Positions 7,768 to 14,751 of a stretch of DNA of 18,720 nt are shown one piece after another. A program made the position numbers and the translations under genes. The stretch's first letter is position 1, and each line of letters starts with the position of its first letter. The stretch comes from Deltaproteobacteria bacterium RIFCSPLOWO2_02_FULL_57_26 (GTDB lineage Bacteria > Desulfobacterota > Binatia > UBA9968). Location: contig MGSI01000128.1 in the NCBI GenBank assembly GCA_001798455.1, positions 1-18,720 on the forward strand. Direction: 5' to 3'. A model generated the notes under the pieces. That model worked only from the letters and a program-made list of their open reading frames with translations, made no database searches and was not told where the DNA came from.

Positions 7768-9153
7768 GTGCGAAAATTTCTCTACGCTTTTCTCCTGACC
7801 CTGGGATTCACCGGATGCGGATCTCGGCTCCCTGCCGAGATCCCGCTGCTCAAGCCGATGAGCGAGGACGACGAGGTACGCATCAGTCGTGAATTTCGTC
7901 GGGAAGCAAAGAAAAAACTCAAGCTTGTCCACCAACTAGAGGTTGAGCGCTACGTCGACCGGATTGGCCGCCGGCTCCTTTCCGTGATGGGGCCCCCGTC
8001 GTTTGATTACCGCTTCTTCGTAGTGGAGGACTCTCAACTCAATGCCTTTGCCGTGCCCGGGGGATCGATTTACGTTCACACCGGACTGATCGAGAGGGTT
8101 AAAAGCACCGATGAGCTTGCCGGCGTTCTCGGCCACGAACTCGTTCACGTGAAATCTCGCCACATGGCGCGCATCTCCGGGCCAGACCCTCTGAGCATAC
8201 TAGCGCTTTTGGGGGTGTTTCTCTCCGGGGGTGGCGCCCAAGCGCAGGCCGCCGGCGTCCTCGGTCAGGCCCTCTCGGCAACGCGGCAGCTCTCTTACAG
8301 CCGCCAACTGGAGCAGGAAGCGGACACCCTGGGCGTAAGATACATGGCCGAGGCGGGCTATGACCCGCGAGCGGCGTTAGGATTCCTCAAGATCATCGAT
8401 CAGGAGCGGATTCTGAATCCCGTCGATCTTCCCCCCTATTTGATGACCCATCCCCTGACTCAGGAACGGGTCACCAGAGTGGACGCCGTCGTACATTCCC
8501 TGAGGATCGGAGCTTCACGGCCCGAGGAATCCGACTCGATCAAAAAAATTCAGACCCTGCTGCGGCTGGAAAGGCACGATGCGGATGCGGTGATTGGGGA
8601 ATACGAACGCCTCCTGGGCCAGAATCCGCAAAACGCCGAGGCTCTGTACATGCTGGGGCTCGCCCACGAGTATAAATCTCGGTGGCCTGAAGCGCAGCAG
8701 TTCCTAGAGAGGGCGCGGACGCTTAAGCCCAAAAGCCCCGGCATCGACCGGGAATTGGGCCATCTCTATACCCAGATCGGAGAATTTCGTTCAGCCCACG
8801 AGGCCCTTGATCGCGCACTCAGCGCAGACCCCAAGGAGCCCCTGAACTACCTCTGGCTCGGGGAACTCTTCGAGAAGGAGTCCAATTTCCCGGAGGCGGT
8901 CGCCGCTTTTTTAAGAGCCCATAACCTCTCGCCCCTTTGGCCCGAGCCACCGCAGCACTTGGGGGTGGTCTATGGCAAGATGAACCGGCTCGGCGACGCC
9001 CATTACTACTTGGCCCGCTCCCATTGGCTCGCGGACGAGGACGAGCTGGCCATCGCGAACCTGGAACGCGCCTTAAAGATTTTTGGGCCTACTACCGCGC
9101 GTGGACAACTCATCAAGGATGAGCTTGAGGCGATTAGGGCTAGGAGGAAATAA
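7768..9153 (+). CDS. BepA/YfgC-like M48 metalloprotease with TPR repeats (putative lipoprotein)
   Basis: An envelope zinc metalloprotease, 461 residues from GTG 7768, resembling BepA, which handles outer-membrane protein assembly. The N-terminus has a short hydrophobic segment ending FTGC (Cys17), an approximate lipobox. The M48 domain carries HELVH (H123, E124, H127) and the third ligand E182 in an ExEAD motif. The C-terminal third is TPR repeats (EALYMLGLAHEYKSRWPEAQ and following units), as in BepA. The frame is open much further upstream (to 7396) but that part is antisense to the Lon-like gene; the signal peptide places the start at GTG 7765 or 7768. No Shine-Dalgarno is visible, matching the leaderless promoter layout. 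Its last 14 bases overlap the 3' end of the convergent small gene. Confidence 0.9.
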   Translation: MRKFLYAFLLTLGFTGCGSRLPAEIPLLKPMSEDDEVRISREFRREAKKKLKLVHQLEVERYVDRIGRRLLSVMGPPSFDYRFFVVEDSQLNAFAVPGGSIYVHTGLIERVKSTDELAGVLGHELVHVKSRHMARISGPDPLSILALLGVFLSGGGAQAQAAGVLGQALSATRQLSYSRQLEQEADTLGVRYMAEAGYDPRAALGFLKIIDQERILNPVDLPPYLMTHPLTQERVTRVDAVVHSLRIGASRPEESDSIKKIQTLLRLERHDADAVIGEYERLLGQNPQNAEALYMLGLAHEYKSRWPEAQQFLERARTLKPKSPGIDRELGHLYTQIGEFRSAHEALDRALSADPKEPLNYLWLGELFEKESNFPEAVAAFLRAHNLSPLWPEPPQHLGVVYGKMNRLGDAHYYLARSHWLADEDELAIANLERALKIFGPTTARGQLIKDELEAIRARRK

Positions 9154-9481
9154 ACTTGCTTTTCTGCCCTTGCTCCCGCTTCAATAAGAATTCGCGCAGG
9201 TAATCCGGATCAAATCCCAACAGGTCGCAAATGTTATTGAAGGAGAAAGGCCACCCGGTGCTCTCGTCCCCAACCCACTCGAGGGCATTCTGATAAAGCC
9301 CTTTGCCGATAGTGTTCTTTGTCCCGCGATACTTCTCCAGGCATTCCACCGCGTCTTTGAGAATGGCAAGCATGAGCTTCTTCTCGCCATCGAGCTGGCG
9401 GGATAAACCCCGATTGCCGAAGAACTGTGAAGGCAGATAGGCATCGGGCTCAATAATCCTGGCTAAGAAATCATCGTACAT
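9140..9481 (-). CDS. Uncharacterised 113-residue protein
   Basis: A small soluble, charged protein that I do not recognise by function. The sequence has a DGEKKLMLAILKDAVECLEKY helix-like start, a GKGLYQNALEWVGDE segment, WPFSFNNICDLLGFDPDYLREFL, and a lysine-rich tail. The FSFxNICxxLGxxPxYLR pattern with an upstream DAVEC helix looks like a small conserved hypothetical family that I associate from memory with deltaproteobacterial-type genomes; the ending suggests a helical, possibly helix-turn-helix-like module, which is speculation. No signal peptide or membrane segment. An in-frame TTG at 9487 is an alternative start, but ATG 9481 is preferred; the ribosome binding site is weak either way. 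It converges on the M48 gene with a 14-nt 3' overlap. Confidence 0.7.
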   Translation of the reverse strand: MYDDFLARIIEPDAYLPSQFFGNRGLSRQLDGEKKLMLAILKDAVECLEKYRGTKNTIGKGLYQNALEWVGDESTGWPFSFNNICDLLGFDPDYLREFLLKREQGQKSKFISS

Positions 9482-9515
9482 AAACAAACCATCAATTGGC
9501 GATATTAACCGATTA

Positions 9516-9544
9516 CATATAACATATAGACTTTACCATTACAA
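9516..9544 (-). promoter_or_regulatory. Possible promoter of the 113-residue protein gene
   Basis: In a notably AT-rich patch, minus-strand TTGTAA (9539-9544), 17 bp, then TATATG (9516-9521) preceded by TGT (extended -10). The start site would be near 9509, about 28 nt before ATG 9481. Box matches are moderate. Confidence 0.4.
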
Positions 9545-9669
9545 TAACCTTTTCCCGCTCTGGAGCAGGCCTCGTGGCGACAGCCGAAACCCCGCCATCC
9601 TGGCGCACGTGATACGCTTTCTTCCCTGAGAAAAAAATGATTAATAGAGGGCCAGGAAGGATTTTCTCT

Positions 9670-11469
9670 ATGGGCAATACCGCAGAAGGCATTCGCTGGG
9701 ATCTCAGCGACCTATTTGCCTCGCACGAGGACCCGCGCATCGAAGCGACGCTACAGGACTGCCGCAGTCGAGCCGAAGCTTTCGCCTCCCGGTTTCGCGG
9801 CGCGATCTATCGCCCCCAAGGACCTGCGCCGGAGAGCCTTCTCGAGGGACTCCGAGAACTGGAAGGGATCGAGGACATTCTGAGCCGGGTCTCAACCTAT
9901 GCGGGCCTGCTCTACGCGGCAGACTCTTTAAGAGCCGATTTCCAGGATCTCGAGCAAAGAGTGGAGCAGCGAGCGACCAAGGTGAAAAACCTGCTGCTCT
10001 TTTTTGAGCTGGAATGGCTCGATCTCGATGATTCCGTGGCCGCACGGCTGATCCATCATCCGACCTTGAAGAACTACAGCCACTATCTCAAGAATCTGCG
10101 CCGCTTTCGCCCCCACAAACTCTCCGAGCCAGAGGAAAAAATCGTCAACGAAAAAGACAACACCGGTCGGAACGCGTTCGGTCGGCTCTTCTCCGAGATC
10201 ACCTCCGCCTTGACCTTTGCCCTAGACCGCGACGGGAAACCCACCGAGCTTACCCTCAGCGAGATCCTCGCCCTCATGCATCACCCTGACCGGCAGCTTC
10301 GCCAGAGGGCCTGGGAATCACTCTTCGAAGGGCTTTCCCGCCATGAGCATGCGCTCGGCTTTATTTACGATACAATGATTCAGGACCACCTCACGATGGA
10401 TCGTCTGCGGCGCTACCCTAACCCCATGATGGAGCGCCACCTTGCCAATGAGATTGACGCCGTAGCCGTGGAAAAAATGATCGAGGTCACGGAGGCCAAT
10501 TACCCGCTTGCCCAGGCGTATTTCCGCCTGAAGGCGCGATTGCTCGATCTCCCGCGGATCGCGCTCTACGATCAATACGCTCCCGTGGGAAAAGAGCTTG
10601 CCCCCTTTTCTTTCTCCCGGGCCCAGGAGGTCATTTTGGAGGCTTTTGGCGCCTTCAGCCCTGTTTTTCTCTCCATCGCTGCCGAGTTTTTCGCCAAACG
10701 CTGGATCGACGCGGAGGTCCGCAAAGGCAAGCGGGGCGGAGCCTTCTGCGCTTCACCGTCTCCGCAGCTCCATCCCTATATCCTGTGCAATTACACCGAC
10801 ACGATGAGGGATGTCATGACCGTCGCGCACGAGCTCGGCCACGGTCTCCACGGCTACCTCAGCCGCGAACAGAGCTTTTTGAACTACGACACGCCGCTGA
10901 CGACGGCTGAGACCGCCTCTGTATTCGGCGAGATGCTCGTGTTCCACTACCTCGTCGAGCACGAGTCGAACCCGCGGGTCAAGCTCGGGCTGCTCGCCGG
11001 CAAAATCGATGACGCCTTCGCCACAGTCTTTCGACAAAATGTCCTCACCCGCTTCGAGCAGGCAGTCTTCGCACGCCGGAGCCAGGGGCGGCTAACCCCC
11101 GAGACCATCGGGGTGCTCTGGGTTGAGGCCAACGAAAAATACTATGGCGACGCCGTGGAGATGGGGCCGGCCTATCGCTGGGGCTGGTCCTATATCCCCC
11201 ACTTCATCCATACGCGCTTTTACTGCTATAGTTATGTCTTCGGCGAGCTTCTGGTCCTTTCCCTCTACCGCATGTACCGAGAACAGGGCAAAGATTTCGT
11301 CCCTCGATACCTTACCCTGCTGGAGGCAGGGGGCTCAGATAACCCCGAGGCGCTTCTCAGACCTCTAGGAGTGGATTTTCACGACCCAGCATTTTGGCAA
11401 AAAGGATTCGGTGAGATCCGGAGTTTGGTCCAGAGGGTTGAGACGCTAGCCGAACAAATCGGGCGGTAA
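9670..11469 (+). CDS. pepF: Oligoendopeptidase F (M3 family metallopeptidase)
   Basis: A cytoplasmic zinc metallopeptidase that cleaves oligopeptides, 599 residues, close to the usual 600. The zinc motif HELGH (H387, E388, H391) sits in VAHELGHGLHGYL, with third ligand E414 in TTAETASVFGEML; the C-terminal YRWGWSYIPHFI and FYCYSYVFGELL segments are typical of PepF. An upstream in-frame ATG at 9637 has no ribosome binding site, while AGGAAGG at 9654-9660 is nine bases before ATG 9670, so I use the latter. Transcribed alone: the gene upstream is divergent and the next plus-strand gene is 305 bp away. A role in recycling peptides made by the nearby proteases is inference from proximity. Confidence 0.95.
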   Translation: MGNTAEGIRWDLSDLFASHEDPRIEATLQDCRSRAEAFASRFRGAIYRPQGPAPESLLEGLRELEGIEDILSRVSTYAGLLYAADSLRADFQDLEQRVEQRATKVKNLLLFFELEWLDLDDSVAARLIHHPTLKNYSHYLKNLRRFRPHKLSEPEEKIVNEKDNTGRNAFGRLFSEITSALTFALDRDGKPTELTLSEILALMHHPDRQLRQRAWESLFEGLSRHEHALGFIYDTMIQDHLTMDRLRRYPNPMMERHLANEIDAVAVEKMIEVTEANYPLAQAYFRLKARLLDLPRIALYDQYAPVGKELAPFSFSRAQEVILEAFGAFSPVFLSIAAEFFAKRWIDAEVRKGKRGGAFCASPSPQLHPYILCNYTDTMRDVMTVAHELGHGLHGYLSREQSFLNYDTPLTTAETASVFGEMLVFHYLVEHESNPRVKLGLLAGKIDDAFATVFRQNVLTRFEQAVFARRSQGRLTPETIGVLWVEANEKYYGDAVEMGPAYRWGWSYIPHFIHTRFYCYSYVFGELLVLSLYRMYREQGKDFVPRYLTLLEAGGSDNPEALLRPLGVDFHDPAFWQKGFGEIRSLVQRVETLAEQIGR

Positions 11470-11556
11470 TGCAAGTGCCTTCCGCCCAATGAGTTTAAAG
11501 CCCCGTTACTCCAAGCGGGAGGAAATGTTCGTTTTTGCTTGCAAGCCGCCCCCAAA

Positions 11557-11584
11557 TTGACATAATCGTACCTTATTGGATACT
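11557..11584 (+). promoter_or_regulatory. Promoter candidate upstream of the MFS gene
   Basis: A perfect TTGACA (11557-11562), 16 bp, then GATACT (11579-11584). A start near 11591 would give a leader of about 185 nt that includes the 24-bp palindrome. The exact -35 is persuasive; the -10 is only fair and the distance to the gene is long. Confidence 0.4.
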
Positions 11585-11733
11585 CTCCGCCCCAAAATCA
11601 CGATCCGGGGCCAGTCCACGCTCTTCGCTAGTCACTTCCCCTCCCCCGGCGGTGGGATGGCAGGCGGTTATGAGGCCAATTTGTGAGTTCTCTGTTCCGC
11701 TACCTCAACAGGAACTTCCTGCTATCAATCCAG

Positions 11734-11757
11734 CGGTGTGCCGCAAGCGGCACACCG
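11734..11757. repeat. Perfect 24-bp palindrome before the MFS start
   Basis: CGGTGTGCCGC, then AA, then its exact reverse complement GCGGCACACCG. As RNA it would fold into a ten-pair GC-rich stem with a CAAG tetraloop. No T-run follows on the plus strand, so it is not a classic terminator in that direction. The position, 17 bp before the ATG of a transporter with no visible ribosome binding site, suits an operator for a dimeric repressor or a translational control hairpin. Confidence 0.6.
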
Positions 11758-11774
11758 AAATAACTTAACAACCC

Positions 11775-12983
11775 ATGTCTGATGCGGTCACCCCGCGCGC
11801 GCCCTCCGCGGCAGCGCTCTATCTGGCGCTCGTCCAGTTCCTGTTCGTCACGTGCTGGACTCTGTACGTCATATTTCTGCCCGAGCTGCTGGAGACCGCG
11901 GGGCTGTCCCGACGCTATGTTCCATGGATATTGATTCTCGATCAGTTCACCTTCATGGTGATGGACGTCGTCACCGGGGTGGCGGCGGATCGCGCGGGGC
12001 GCATGTTGGGGCGCATCGGCCCGTTGATCATCGGCTTGACGACGATTTCGTGCGTCGCTTTTCTGCTGATCCCGTATACCGCAGGCTGGGGCGAATTTTC
12101 GACCGCCGCTTTGCTCACGCTGATCCTGGTGTGGACGGCGACCTCTTCAGCCCTGCGCGCCCCGCCCTGGGTGCTTTTGAGCCGCCACGCCGCGGCGCCC
12201 AGCGTGCCGTGGATGAACGCATTGATGCTGACCGGGCTGGCCGTCGGCGGCGCGCTTGCGCCGTACCTCGGGATCACGCTGAAGAACCTCGATCCGCGCC
12301 TGCCGTTCGCTGCTTCGAGCCTGACGTTGCTCGCCACGACCGTCGGACCGATCTGGGTCGAACGCGCGCTGTCGCGGCAGCCGGCCCCGCCGCCAACCGC
12401 GTCGGTACGGCTCGCCGCCGGCTCGTGGGTGTTTGCCGCGGGTTGCCTGCTGCTCGCGCTCGGTTTCCAGCTCCACTTTTTGCTCAACAGCGCCGGACAG
12501 TACCTGCGCGTCGCCGTTCCGGAGCGTTTGCCTTACCTGATACCGATGTTCTGGATCGGTTTCAATCTTGCGATGTTCCCGGGGGCGGCGCTTGCCAGGC
12601 GTTACGGGACGCTGCCCGTGATCGCGGCAGCCGCGTTGATCGGGGCCGCCGCCACGCTGGCGAGTGTGCTGGTCCGGGACCTCGATTCCCTGCTCGCCGC
12701 GCAGTTCACTGCGGGCGGCGCATGGGGCTGCATCCTGATGGCGAGTTTTTCCGCGGCGCTGGAGTACGGCCGCAGCGGGCGCGAAGGCCTGGCGCTGGGC
12801 CTGTTGTTCGCGGCACTGGCTGGCGCTGCGCTGGCACGTATCGCGGCAGTCGCGGCGGAAATCAACAAGGTCTCCGGCCTCGCCTCGGACCTGGAATGGG
12901 CGCCTTTTGTGCTATGGTTCGCTGGAGGAGTGCTGTTCGCCGCGCTTGCATTCATCTCCGCACGCCGCGCCGCGCCCGGTTGA
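11775..12983 (+). CDS. MFS-type transporter
   Basis: An inner-membrane protein of 402 residues made of about twelve hydrophobic segments, consistent with a major facilitator. A motif A-like loop follows the second segment (GVAADRAGRMLGRIG, about residues 68-82), and a hydrophilic stretch at about 200-215 (SRQPAPPPTAS) fits the central loop between six-helix halves. Substrate cannot be predicted. No Shine-Dalgarno is visible before ATG 11775; a 24-bp palindrome ends 17 bp upstream. The gene is richer in GC and in GCG/CGC/CTG codons than its neighbours, so lateral acquisition is likely. GC richness also creates a long false frame on the same strand (11852-13093). Confidence 0.85.
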   Translation: MSDAVTPRAPSAAALYLALVQFLFVTCWTLYVIFLPELLETAGLSRRYVPWILILDQFTFMVMDVVTGVAADRAGRMLGRIGPLIIGLTTISCVAFLLIPYTAGWGEFSTAALLTLILVWTATSSALRAPPWVLLSRHAAAPSVPWMNALMLTGLAVGGALAPYLGITLKNLDPRLPFAASSLTLLATTVGPIWVERALSRQPAPPPTASVRLAAGSWVFAAGCLLLALGFQLHFLLNSAGQYLRVAVPERLPYLIPMFWIGFNLAMFPGAALARRYGTLPVIAAAALIGAAATLASVLVRDLDSLLAAQFTAGGAWGCILMASFSAALEYGRSGREGLALGLLFAALAGAALARIAAVAAEINKVSGLASDLEWAPFVLWFAGGVLFAALAFISARRAAPG

Positions 12984-13001
12984 AGATTTCGGAGGATTTG
13001 C

Positions 13002-13079
13002 TTGACTGTCCGCCTTGCGCTGCGCCTGTTCCCGGCTCTGCTCGCAGAGTTGGTCCTACTTTATCAGGAAGGTCTATGA
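13002..13079 (+). pseudogene. 25-codon ORF after the MFS gene, coupled to a 5-codon stub; probable truncated gene start(s)
   Basis: GGAGG (12991-12995) lies six bases before TTG 13002, opening a 25-codon frame with a hydrophobic centre (LRLFPALLAELVLLY). Its stop TGA overlaps an ATG at 13076 that has its own AGGAAGG and reads only MKRTP before a stop (13076-13093). The two good ribosome binding sites and the ATGA overlap look like the 5' ends of coupled genes whose bodies were lost at a breakpoint before the resident amidohydrolase (stop at 13105). Whether either is translated is unknown; a genuine 25-residue membrane microprotein cannot be excluded. Confidence 0.25.
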
Positions 13080-13104
13080 AACGGACCCCCTGACCTGCGT
13101 CCAT

Positions 13105-14547
13105 TCACTTCATCTTGAACGCCGGCGGTAAGACCTCATCAACCCCCTTGCCTGTCCAGTGCCACTTCGGGACCCCGGCCCAGATCTCCTCGGCACGCGC
13201 CTGGAGCTTCTCGATGAGCTCGTCTTCGTTGACGCGCAAGCACGTACCCTGATCGACGAGGATCTCCCCATCGACGATGACGGTCCGGACGTCTCGGCCC
13301 GCGGCGGTCTCAACCAGCGCTTTGATCGGATCACGCACGGCGCCGAAAGCGATATCCCTGAGATTGATTATCGTGATGTCTGCCTTTGCCCCTTTCTGAA
13401 GCCTGCCCAAGTCGTCTCTCCCGATCAACCTTGCGCCGCCGACCGTGGCGGCGTTGAAGACATCCCTCGGATGGCCGGCGATAAAGCTCTTATCCACGAG
13501 GCGCGATACCAAAGCCGCATAGCGCATCTCAGAGATGATATCTTTGGGGAACGTGTCGGTACCGATTCCGACATTGATCCCGGCTTTGAGATAGCGGTCG
13601 AAGGACTCCATGGCGACACCTATCTTGAGGTACTTTAGGGGGCTATGGGCCACCGAGGCGCCTGAGTCCGTAATTCGCTTGAGATCGTCGCCATAGGGAT
13701 AAGCGGTCCAGCTATGGCCCGTAAGAAAGACGCAGTGGGAAAGGGAAACTTCGGGATCGAGAAAACCGATTTTGCCCAGAAGCTCCACGGGCGTCAAGCG
13801 ATAGCGACGCATGACGGCGTGAAACTCGATCAGGTTAATGGCCGCGTGGATCTGCACGCGCACCCCCAGCTCCTTGGCGGCCTTCCGGGTCTCCTTGAGA
13901 AGCTCCGGCGTGCAGGTATCCACATGGCCGGGAAACAGCATGGTCTGAACCCGTCCGCCGCAGGCGCCGTGGTATCTTTTGACAAAGTCCACCGCCCCCT
14001 TGAGCCCGGCACTGCCGCGCTCATCGCTCCAATCGTACTCCAGCCTTCCCTCGCGATCATGGAAGAAGTCGACGTTCTTATAGCTCGGACCGGTATAACA
14101 GCGGATCCCCAATGCTCCCACCATCTCCACGTAGCGCTCAGGATCACCTCCCGGGCCACCGATTTCCAGCGTGGTGGTGACGCCGCTTTTGAGCAAGTGA
14201 ACGAGAGAAAAGCGCTGCCCGACATCCACATCCTTCAGATGAGCCTGCTTGCCCCCTTCCCGGGTAGGCGCGCCGTGAGCCAGATAATTAGAAGCAAAGA
14301 AGTCCGGCTTGTCGGGCTCATTCAAGAGATAATCGCCGGCATTGCTGCCGGAATGAAAATGGGTGTCGATGAAGCCTGGGGAGACGAGGCAGCCCTTGGC
14401 GTCGATGCGCCGGTCCACCGGATCCGCGAATTGCTTGCCTACATGGACAACCCGGTCATTCTCGAAAACCACCACGCCATCCTTGATGACCTCGTGCTCT
14501 TTCCCGTTGAATCCGACGGCATAACCGCCTTGGATAAGTGTTTTCAT
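13105..14547 (-). CDS. Amidohydrolase superfamily protein (deaminase/chlorohydrolase-like)
   Basis: A metal-dependent TIM-barrel hydrolase, 480 residues, probably cytoplasmic. Metal and catalytic positions are H63 and H65 (DTHFHSG), H234 (QIHAA), H271 (LSHC) and D331 (GTDTFP); a composite beta-sandwich is formed by the N-terminal 60 and C-terminal 100 residues (ADITIINLRD, VIVDGEIL). In cytosine deaminase and AtzA/TrzN-type relatives the third His starts an HxxE motif; here that Glu position is I237, so ordinary deamination is doubtful. AAGGGA upstream supports ATG 14547. It lies 204 bp after a solute-binding protein gene on the same strand, with a gene remnant between, suggesting a former import-and-hydrolyse operon. 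Substrate unknown. Confidence 0.88.
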   Translation of the reverse strand: MKTLIQGGYAVGFNGKEHEVIKDGVVVFENDRVVHVGKQFADPVDRRIDAKGCLVSPGFIDTHFHSGSNAGDYLLNEPDKPDFFASNYLAHGAPTREGGKQAHLKDVDVGQRFSLVHLLKSGVTTTLEIGGPGGDPERYVEMVGALGIRCYTGPSYKNVDFFHDREGRLEYDWSDERGSAGLKGAVDFVKRYHGACGGRVQTMLFPGHVDTCTPELLKETRKAAKELGVRVQIHAAINLIEFHAVMRRYRLTPVELLGKIGFLDPEVSLSHCVFLTGHSWTAYPYGDDLKRITDSGASVAHSPLKYLKIGVAMESFDRYLKAGINVGIGTDTFPKDIISEMRYAALVSRLVDKSFIAGHPRDVFNAATVGGARLIGRDDLGRLQKGAKADITIINLRDIAFGAVRDPIKALVETAAGRDVRTVIVDGEILVDQGTCLRVNEDELIEKLQARAEEIWAGVPKWHWTGKGVDEVLPPAFKMK

Positions 14548-14636
14548 GGCATCCCTTTGCTATCGCGGTTGCTTTAGAGTTCTCTGACGTAGTGCCGTTT
14601 GTGGTCACTCTAGGCCAAGGACTCCATAAGCCTCCC

Positions 14637-14750
14637 CTAACCCGTGATCTTCTCCCGAGTGCCCGGGGACTTGAGGCCGAACCAGGCCATGGACTGGATG
14701 CTGCAGACGGCCACGGCGCCTGTGCCCTCCTCGATGGCCGGCGTGCTCTT
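14637..14750 (-). pseudogene. C-terminal remnant of an Asp/Glu racemase or maleate isomerase/AMDase-like gene
   Basis: The gap between the binding-protein gene and the amidohydrolase contains a minus-strand frame of about 37 codons without a start, reading STPAIEEGTG, then VCSIQSMAWFGLK, then TREKITG and a stop at 14637. The pattern (AIEE..., [TS]SIQ[SA]M.W..L, then REKI.G) matches, from memory, the end of Asp/Glu/hydantoin racemase-superfamily proteins such as maleate cis-trans isomerase. The rest of the gene is absent: its upstream end abuts the solute-binding protein stop (14752). I read it as the leftover of a deletion. Support is pattern recognition on a short stretch, so moderate at best. 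Confidence 0.4.
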
Positions 14751-14751
14751 A

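Larger units (their letters stand above)
11470..11774. other. 305-bp intergenic region between pepF and the MFS gene
   Basis: No convincing gene. It holds a weak bulged hairpin (CCCGTT / AAGCGGG, about 11503-11520) followed some bases later by TTTTT, a possible weak terminator for pepF; a promoter-like TTGACA (11557) on the plus strand; and a 24-bp palindrome ending 17 bp before the MFS start. A 77-codon open frame across 11535-11768 has no protein-like character. Composition changes towards GC-rich through this gap. Confidence 0.5.

Noticed and set aside
7657..7935. 93-codon N-terminal extension of the Lon-like protease
   Set aside because: It overlaps the divergent M48 gene and both promoters, has no family similarity, and a strong AGGAGG site supports ATG 7656.
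11852..13093. 413-codon open frame on the same strand as the MFS gene
   Set aside because: GC-rich codons keep the alternate frame open; its Arg/Gly/Ala-rich translation lacks hydrophobic segments or motifs, while the 11775 frame gives a coherent membrane protein.
13714..14577. 287-codon plus-strand open frame opposite the amidohydrolase
   Set aside because: Antisense shadow; the minus-strand frame has all amidohydrolase metal motifs.
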